A stretch of 64,000 nucleotides of DNA from Pieris napi (taxonomy: Eukaryota; Arthropoda; Insecta; Lepidoptera; Pieridae): positions 939,662 through 1,003,661 of the forward strand of contig NC_062256.1 of NCBI RefSeq assembly GCF_905475465.1, in the 5' to 3' direction. The translations under genes were made by a program, and so were the position numbers. Within the stretch, counting starts at the first letter, position 1; each line of letters starts with the position of its first letter. Below are positions 56,278-64,000 of the stretch, piece by piece. The notes under the pieces are model-generated. The model had not been told where the DNA came from and ran no database searches. It was given only the letters and a program-made list of their open reading frames with translations.

Positions 56278-57439
56278 TTAATTAAATAAAAAAGTTTTTA
56301 TTCCGCAATCTCCCTCCTTGTCCTGTAGGATATATTTGATATCTTACAGATATTTTAGTAGGTATAGATTTATCTGATATATTTCCTTACAATTGGTCGT
56401 ATCGTAGTTTTCTATCATCTTTCTTTCAAAACAATTTTAAAGTTTGCGTCATATGAACATTCATTTATTTATTTAACAAATTACACATACCATTATGCAA
56501 TTATGGCAAGGTTTTACATTTTCATAACACTCAAAACACTACATTAAAAATAGATTAAAATATTTACAATAAACAATCTTTTTATAGATATTGTCCCACA
56601 TTAACAAATAATGTTTTATTTAAATACAATGCCAATAAAAGTTCAAAATTATAATAACGAAATAACAGTTTCAACTGGTTTTGTTGTAAACTCGGACTCT
56701 ATATATCGGAGACTATAGAAGATAGTAATTCATTTACATTTAACCATTTAATAGTGCTAAAACTCAGTGTAACTAATAAAACTCACTCTGAGCATTCTGA
56801 AATTAAAATTACGTTATTCGTCTTAGCAGACAATTGAAGTAAGTACAGCAATGTTCATATAAAAATAAATAATTCTAAAATGCCGGCTGTAGTAGCGCCA
56901 CTGATGAGACGAAATCCTTGATATCTTGATATTTAATTTAGGGAAACGTTCAAGATTCAATTAAAAGTTTGCTAAAACTTTTACAACATAAAGATTTTGT
57001 AAATATTAAATTTCGGATCCAAATCATGAAATCTTTAATGAGCATCGCTAGATCGCAATAAAACAATTAAGCGTTTGTAGTGTTTAGTCACAATCATTAT
57101 CACATGCAAATCACTACTAGATGGTGCTCTCCACACATTTATAAACAAATTCTTGAACCTATCGAAGTGAAGAGAAAAGAGAAGGCGGGTATAACAATAG
57201 TCGAGGCATGAAGTGATTTGTTAAAAATATATTTTTGTACTGATTTTATTTATTTATTTTTAGTACCGATGGTAATTTCATAAACTTTAAAAAAACAATA
57301 ATATTTATTGTCAATTAAACTAATTTTGCCAAAGAACCAAATTTCCGGTTAAAGATATAGAACCACGAAGAAAAAATACTAAAAACAATTACAATAATAT
57401 TTTAATAAGTAGGTACTAATTAAAAGTTAAAACTAATTA
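56278..57439. other. AT-rich flank of right exonuclease gene
   Basis: Part of the segmental duplication, counterpart of about 3400-4280; no gene seen. Confidence 0.4.
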
Positions 57440-57695
57440 TCTAATATATAAAATTCTCGTGTCACAGTTTTCGTTGCCATACTCCTCCGAAACGGCTTGA
57501 CCGATTTTGATGAAATTTTTTGTGCTTATCCGGTATCTATCAGAATCGGCCAACATCTATTTTTCATCCCCCTAAATGGGTAGTCCACCCCTAAATTTTT
57601 ATTTTTATTTTTTAGACAAAATTTTTAATTTCTATTTTTTTATGATACAACATACAAAAATACTATGGCAAAACAACGTTTGCCCGGTCAGCTAG
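57440..57695 (+). mobile_element. Helitron family B
   Basis: Starts TCTAATATATAAAATTCTCG, ends GGTCAGCTAG. Present only in the right arm of the segmental duplication. Confidence 0.7.
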
Positions 57696-59663
57696 TTTCT
57701 TAATATATTTTTATCTGTCACTGCAGTTGTATGAAAATCATAGATTATGAAAATTACACTTTAAAGATGCGCTACGTACTAGAATTTTTAGTAAATTATG
57801 ATATTTATGTTTATCCCTCGCCACCTCTTAAAGTACTTTGCATATTAAACATATGGCAATGTCTGGAGTACATGGTGTTCATACACGCAAACGTTATTAT
57901 TATCGATGCGTAATTTTTACTTAAATCGATAAATTAAATAAAAACTCAACATTAACTTCTATGTTTGGTTTGATTGATAAATAATTTTCCTTTACTTTTT
58001 AGTACACTTTTCAATCCAGTTTTTAATGAATAAAAAAACTTTGTCCAAATCAATTTTTCCTCGATTATAATTGAAAATCAATTTCCATAATATGTATCAA
58101 TTTACTTATCAATAATATTGTTATTTCAACCCAATTGTTATTTTGGTTTTAGAGAAAGCATTGTGGGGTGCCTTTCTCGAACCTAATTCGCTTAATTAAA
58201 TAAACTCAAGATCTAAGAGTATACAAAGTAATGGAATAATAGGAGTTTTCATTATTTCATTACTCCCATTTTATTAACAATTGCAATATCCTACGTCACT
58301 ATTGGCCGTTGGGTCTCTTTTGCTTTTTAAAAATAATTCAAAGTTTTTAAGTGTCGACTGGCGTGTCTTGTACATTTGCGGCGTTGCCGCACTTTCATGT
58401 TGTAGTCGTTATTCAAAGATTGGCAACCTCGCCTAGGCACCAGGCCGTAGGAAAGATTTTTAAAGCGACATCTTGCGGCTGTTTTCTAAACATTCCAATT
58501 ATGAGGTAAATATTAATACAGCTTCTGAAATCAATCGTTAAAATTTGTAATTACCACGAGAGTAACGGCTATTCCTTAGCATTGATTTGTCTTTAAATGT
58601 CTTTACTCTTTGCTAGACAAGATGGCAAGCGGTATCTTTCCTCCCTTGGAAGTTGGACGGGCTTTGTCATGGGATGCTACTTGTGTGGACACGTTAGCCG
58701 GTGTGGCTGTGTACCTTTAATAATGCTGGCAGAATTTCATCGCTGTATTGTTATAGCCTATACTTTTTCGGTACGCGAGCTATGCACCACCATATGGGGT
58801 CACCGGTACTATCTATATATACGTATATATACCAGGCGCCAACTTAAATCTTCCTTTACCACCTGTGCAACCGCACTCCATAAATTTATATTTACCAATT
58901 TTGAATTATTATTATTACTATGTAGGTTAAGAATATTGTATATCGTCATAGTCGTAGAATAGTGACGGATCTGACAAATAGTAAACTTTACAGGGCAGCC
59001 ATTTCAAAATAATATAATCATGTTAGTTTTTTGTCATAACTTTTTTAATTCATATTCCGTTATTTTGAAAATTGGCATACAAGCAAAAAAAGGGTTTGTT
59101 TTGAAACAAAATAAAAATAATAACATTAAATTACACAGTTTTCTAGAAAAATCACGTTTCTATGAGCGTACCTATCAAAACCGTCACTTTACCGACTAAT
59201 TAATTTGAATTTTAAAATACATGGTTTTTTTTAATGTAGCCGTAATATGTACAATGTAGTATATACCTATGATAAAAAGTGTTTTTTTTTCAAATCCGCC
59301 ATTGTTCTACGATCATGACGACTATTTGTGTTTTGTAATTTATGATATCATTCTTTCTCTTGAATAACATTGTTTGTTGTTGTAAGGGCTTTGTTACAAT
59401 GTTTCGGTTGAGCCTTTCTCTGAATTTTCTTATCTACGTGCTTATATAACGGAAGCGGCAACCCTGTTAATAAATATAATATAATGCCACCATTACAACT
59501 GGTCATCTCTCGTTACATCAGTGTTTAATGGACAGTATTTACAATTTTGTATATTAAATAGAAAATGAAAATTAATTTTAAATGTGTGCCTGTGGCAGTG
59601 TTTACAGCTGGATGCTGGTTGGCAGTTGCAGGCAGGTCTAAGTGCGCTCTTTAGATCTTACCC

Positions 59664-59874
59664 TAAGGGTGAGATCTATAGAGCGCACTTAGACTTTGCT
59701 CAGACTTAACTACAACCATTCTTTACTTTTTTAAAGGATAATAAAGAAGGTATTGCATGAAATGAAACATCAATTTCTGTCTTAGCTTGAGCTTAGCTTA
59801 ATCTCAGCGTTAAAATGTCTATAAATATACTAAATCATAGTTTAACCAAGTGCGCACTATAGATCTCACCCTTA
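59664..59874. mobile_element. MITE TAAGGGTGAGATC
   Basis: Ends TAAGGGTGAGATCTATAG and complement; preceded by a solitary inverted terminal fragment (59634-59663), which together form a strong hairpin. Confidence 0.65.
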
Positions 59875-61039
59875 GTGTCGCATCTTATAGGTATTAGGTA
59901 CATTTGCGGCGTTGCCGCACTTGCATGTTGTAGTCGTTATTCAAAGATTGGCAACCTCGCCTACGCACCTGGCCGTAGGAAAGATTTTTAAAGCGACATC
60001 TCGCGGCTGTTTTCTAAACATTCGAATGATTAGGTTAATATTTGTTATTTTAATACAGCTTCTGACATCCATCGTCAAAATTTGTAATTACCACGAGAGT
60101 TACGGCTATTCCTTAGCATTGATTTGTCTATTTACTTTCATTGTCTTTGCTAGAGACGATGGCACGCGGCCGGACGAGATATCTTTGATTCCTTGGGTGA
60201 TGGGACAGACTTTGGTATGGGATGCTACTTGTGTGGACACGTTAGCCCGTGTGGCAGTGTACCTTTAACGCTGGCAGTATATCCTGTGAGCATATACTGC
60301 CAGTTTTGCGATACTTATTCGTTATGCGAGGAAAGCACCAGCTTTGGGGTCACTGGTACTAGCTACCTGGCGTCAACTTAAATCTTTAAAGCGCCTGTGC
60401 ACTTGAACCCCACGGGCCACGGCCCAAGAGTCTCTACTCCAAAGGGAGTATTATTAATTATTTATTTAAATACAATTTAATGTATATATTTATTAAAGGT
60501 CAGCCAACAGATCTTACATATCTTATCTTACATATAAAAAAATACTTTGCACATAAAAGGTACCCAATTGCAGGCTGACACAGCTTGCTTCAGGTCTAAG
60601 CACTGACACGCCTCCGCCTTGGCCAGGCCCTAATAATAATAATTCTTGAAATTCATACACATAACTTGTACTTTGATAGAGAGATATCAACAGAAAAAGC
60701 AATACACTACAATAGACCAGATATAAAACTGATTAAGTCAATAAAACAGAACATTTAATAGATATCGCCATACCCAACATCTAGTTACAAGAAACAATAG
60801 CTCAATAGCATTATACATATCATAAAAAATTAATTTAAAAGGATTCGAACCCTTAACAAAGTATCAATACTCCCTATAATTGTTCACCACCGGAATAATC
60901 CCAAAACAGTTACACGAACCTATTAAACTGATAGACCTCTGGAAATCCATTTCTATTACCTTTCAAAAAGCAATATTAAAATACCAGAAGAATAATCCGC
61001 AAATTTCTACAAGATAAAAAACTGAGTTCACTTCGCTTA

Positions 61040-61531
61040 GGCCTTCCTTCGATTGAAAATTAGGGTGTTTTTTCGATATTAATTCAAAATAAGGTGAAAA
61101 AATAAATATTTTTAATCAAATAAATTACAGTATATTTGGGACATAATAAGGTAAGTTTTCACCTAATTTCGTAGAAAAAATTTTTTTTTTTAAAAAGATA
61201 TAAATAAAAAACGAAAAACTTGGTTTTTTGAATTTTTCACCTAAATTTTGAGGTTATGTGAAAAAATTGCAAATACAAAAGTTGTAGATCTTTTTATGAC
61301 CTACAACTTTGCCATTTAACTTTTTTCCATAGGACTTGTAGTTTTGCCGGAAATCGAGATAAACCGTTTTTTACCCTTAAAACTCCCCCCCCTACCCCTT
61401 CCCGACCTCAGATCGACCGTAATTTATTTTTCCTTTCATTTTGATCATATTCCCCTCCTTTTCTAATGGGTTTCATCCTACTGTAATTTTTTTCACTTTT
61501 TATTTATTTTAAAGGCTATCTGCACTGGTCT
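61040..61531. mobile_element. AGACCAGTGC-family element, right end intact
   Basis: Ends GCACTGGTCT at 61531; left boundary merges with the segmental duplication and is uncertain. Confidence 0.55.
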
Positions 61532-61720
61532 ATTTTTAACGTCAAATAAAATATTAAGATGATTCTAGTTGCCCCTTCCAAAGGGTAGTTACGTGTGGAG
61601 AAGAATGGGAAAGAAACTCCACACTTACTCTTTTAAAATAGGTTTACAATATTTTGTATACATTAGTTAAATAATTATATGTGAAGACAATGTATTCTTA
61701 GAATAAAACTACTATTAGTA

Positions 61721-62280
61721 TAAGATCCCGCTATACAACGACCTTCACCGAGATGCTTATTTAATGAAACTTATTTTATATTTAATTTAATATGTCAATA
61801 AATATAATCCATATGGGTTGCCTAGCAAATTTCAGTCCAGAGTATGTTTAATGAATATTTAAAAAAAAAAAATTTTTTTATAATTTGCATGTAGTAAATT
61901 TTTTTAACTTTTTTCAATCAATATTTTTAATCAGGGTAGTATTATATATGTATCACTAAAAACTTCTTCTATACTAAAGATGTATATATACTTTAGTGTC
62001 ACATAAAAAATATACACATAAATAATTAATTGATTAAAAACAACCTAACTTTTGCATATTCTATGGGCTTCATACTTTCGATTGGTATAGAATTTATCTA
62101 ATAATCATACCGGTGAAATGTTTAAGATAATATTTTTTTTTTAAATTAATTAAAAATACTCTGGACTGAAATTTGCTAGGCAACCCATATGGATTATATT
62201 TATTGACATATTAAATTATATATAAAATAAGTTTCATTAAATAAGCATCTCGGTGAAGGTCGTTGTATAGCGGGATCTTA
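61721..62280. mobile_element. Foldback element TAAGATCCCG, complete
   Basis: 560 bp, nearly palindromic; ends TAAGATCCCGCTATACAACG and its complement. Inserted into the repeat 61537-63929; empty site near 46408. Confidence 0.75.
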
Positions 62281-62628
62281 GACCATATACTAAAAAAGTT
62301 AGTAGGTATACATGTTCCTCACATATTTACAAATATCGAAACCGTAGAATATTATACATTAAAGAGTAATAAAAAAGCACAATAAAACAGTGTGTGAGAT
62401 AAAAATAAAATAATTACAGTTTATGCTATTATAAAATAAAAAATAACAAAAATATGTAAAATGATTATATGTATTTGAGTTACAACAGTGGATCCTATAT
62501 ATTCCTGATGTTGCAGAGCTTTATAAGTGTAATAAAAGCTGAGTGAGCAAAATGTACAGCCTTGGCTCGTATATAATATTATTTTAATCTAATTATTTTG
62601 TTCTTCAATAATATTTAATCTATTTTAT

Positions 62629-62801
62629 ACAGGATATAAAGTATTCACAATTTTATTAACCTACAAAGTAATCATAAAAATAATTAAAAATTAATAAAAA
62701 GAATTTTCAATTTCTCTTAAATATTTTTTCTTTTTATTAATGTTTATTTTTTTTATGATTACTTAGTAGGTTGAGAAAACTGTTAATACTTCATACCCTG
62801 T
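62629..62801. mobile_element. Foldback MITE ACAGGATATAAAG
   Basis: Inverted arms ACAGGATATAAAGTATTCAC and complement, TA on both sides; the flanks AATATTTAATCTATTTTA are themselves inverted. Absent from the sister repeat at 46733. Confidence 0.65.
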
Positions 62802-63250
62802 ATAAAATAGATTAAATATTACTATTTAATAAGTTTAGCCGTTCGGGATATCTGTTTACATACACAAAACTGTGTTTGAATTTTGAAATACGGTAATTGT
62901 TTTTCTCATACATTGTTTGAATCTATTGTCATTTGTACGTCATAGCTAATATTGGTAGGAAACATATATTTACATAATAATTAATAAATGTACCTAATTT
63001 TATACAAGTTTCATTTAATGTATTTTTACATTATATCAAACCTTAAGGATAGGACTAGTGGCTTAAGCGTTGGCCTGTCAGTCACGAGGGACTTTTCTGG
63101 ATACGCATTTAAGGACCTCACTGGTCGCCAAACTCCAAAAAAGCACATTGTTTCATTCCATTCTTCGTAATCGTTTCTTGAAGTAGGCCGAATGTAAAAA
63201 ATATATGGTGAAGTTGAGTTGTTTATGTATCCATTTTGAAAGATCGATAT

Positions 63251-63579
63251 GTCAACGTAAAATAATTGTAAAAACCGTTAGATTGTAATCTATCTCGCGA
63301 GATTGTAAACTGTCGAAAAATTGTGAACTCAACGTACTGCTTACAATTTAACGTATTATTATTCGGTAGATTATAATCTATCGAAGTGAAATCGTCAAAT
63401 TGTGAAACGGTACGCACCTCGCGCGCCGATTTATAATAATACATAACTTCAATCCGGTTAAACAGTTTTTTCTTTAATACGTTAAATTGTAAGCAGTACC
63501 GTGAGTTCACAATCTTTCGACAGTTTATAATCTCGCGAGATAGATTACAATCTAACGGTATTTAGAATTTTACGTTAAC
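63251..63579. mobile_element. Palindromic MITE, diverged copy 3
   Basis: 329 bp, same arms with a different centre. The empty site is preserved at 47155-47175 in the duplicate repeat, confirming insertion with about 6 bp duplicated. Confidence 0.75.
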
Positions 63580-63931
63580 AGATACACGATTTAAATAACT
63601 TCGCTTGAAAAAGCCAAACATAGCTAATTTTTGACACTTTAAACTTATTTTATGACGAAAATGTATATAGAACATGATTTTGAAATTTACACGATACATT
63701 TTATCGCAAGCCAAGTAATCCATTTCAGGAAAAAAGTGTACATTGATTGAATATTTAACATAACTAATTGTTATTACCGGCGCGCCTCAGTGCTCCAGCT
63801 CTCCACTGCGCCCCGCAGTCCACCCCGAGACATTGACACAGCAATTCGTGCTGGGATAGGGCCTTAACACTCGCTTGTATAGTAGAGAAATACATGGTCA
63901 TGCCTTAGACCCTAAAATCGGCTGCATGTCA

Positions 63932-64000
63932 AAGCCGATTTACATTATCTTAGTGTTTAGGAGAGTATTTTAGTACAACTTGAAAGGCAAGTTCTTTTGT
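63932..64000. mobile_element. Harbinger-like MITE, cut by window end
   Basis: Left inverted repeat AGCCGATTTACATTATCTTA and following sequence match the copies at 25419 and 26431. Confidence 0.65.

Larger units (their letters stand above)
53838..61035 (+). repeat. Right arm of inverted segmental duplication
   Basis: Inverted counterpart of the left arm, carrying the exonuclease paralogue. It differs by an extra tandem copy of part of X (58380-58880 and 59890-60420), a MITE inside the SINE upstream of the gene, and a Helitron at 57440. Confidence 0.75.
61537..63929. repeat. Large repeat Y, copy 2 with three nested MITEs
   Basis: Same as 46233-47508, direct orientation, with insertions at 61721, 62629 and 63251. 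Confidence 0.7.

Overview
The window looks like nuclear DNA of a lepidopteran insect: AT-rich, with spliced genes using GT/AG introns, and crowded with Helitrons, tRNA-derived SINEs, 3' ends of LINEs and foldback MITEs of the kinds common in moths and butterflies. No bacterial, organellar or viral gene set is visible. Species assignment is not attempted.

The centre (about 10.8-43.9 kb, minus strand) is one large split gene that I reconstructed exon by exon from splice sites and reading phase. It has 24 exons that join into a single frame of about 2113 residues. In order these encode a signal peptide, a Gln/His/Glu-rich stretch with 11-residue repeats, about 30 copies of a degenerate 16-residue unit carried on exons of 48, 96 or 144 nt (all symmetric, phase 1), one giant 4266-nt exon with a Thr-rich linker and about 74 copies of a 17-residue Pro/Thr/Asn/Glu repeat, and a short last exon with a C-x-C-x-C motif. 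I read it as a secreted, mucin-like silk or glue protein (sericin/P150 type). The architecture is seen in the sequence; the silk assignment is inference.

Flanking it on both sides is an inverted segmental duplication (about 1-7.7 kb and 53.8-61.0 kb). Each arm holds one copy of a two-exon DEDDh (ISG20/REXO4-like) 3'-5' exonuclease gene with its own TATA box. The left copy (4363-5114, minus) keeps all five catalytic residues. The right copy (55510-56169, plus) is intact as a reading frame but has lost the catalytic His and the last Asp, so it looks like a pseudoenzyme.

The rest is transposon debris, much of it nested: 9-22 kb and all introns of the large gene; 44-53 kb, including a 670-bp near-perfect heptanucleotide satellite; and 61-64 kb, a second copy of the 46-47.5 kb repeat carrying extra MITE insertions. 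Several insertions have recognisable target-site duplications (hAT-like 8 bp, Harbinger-like TWA, SINE 12 bp, an unassigned palindromic family with 6 bp). Apart from the two nucleases and the large secreted-protein gene I find no host genes.
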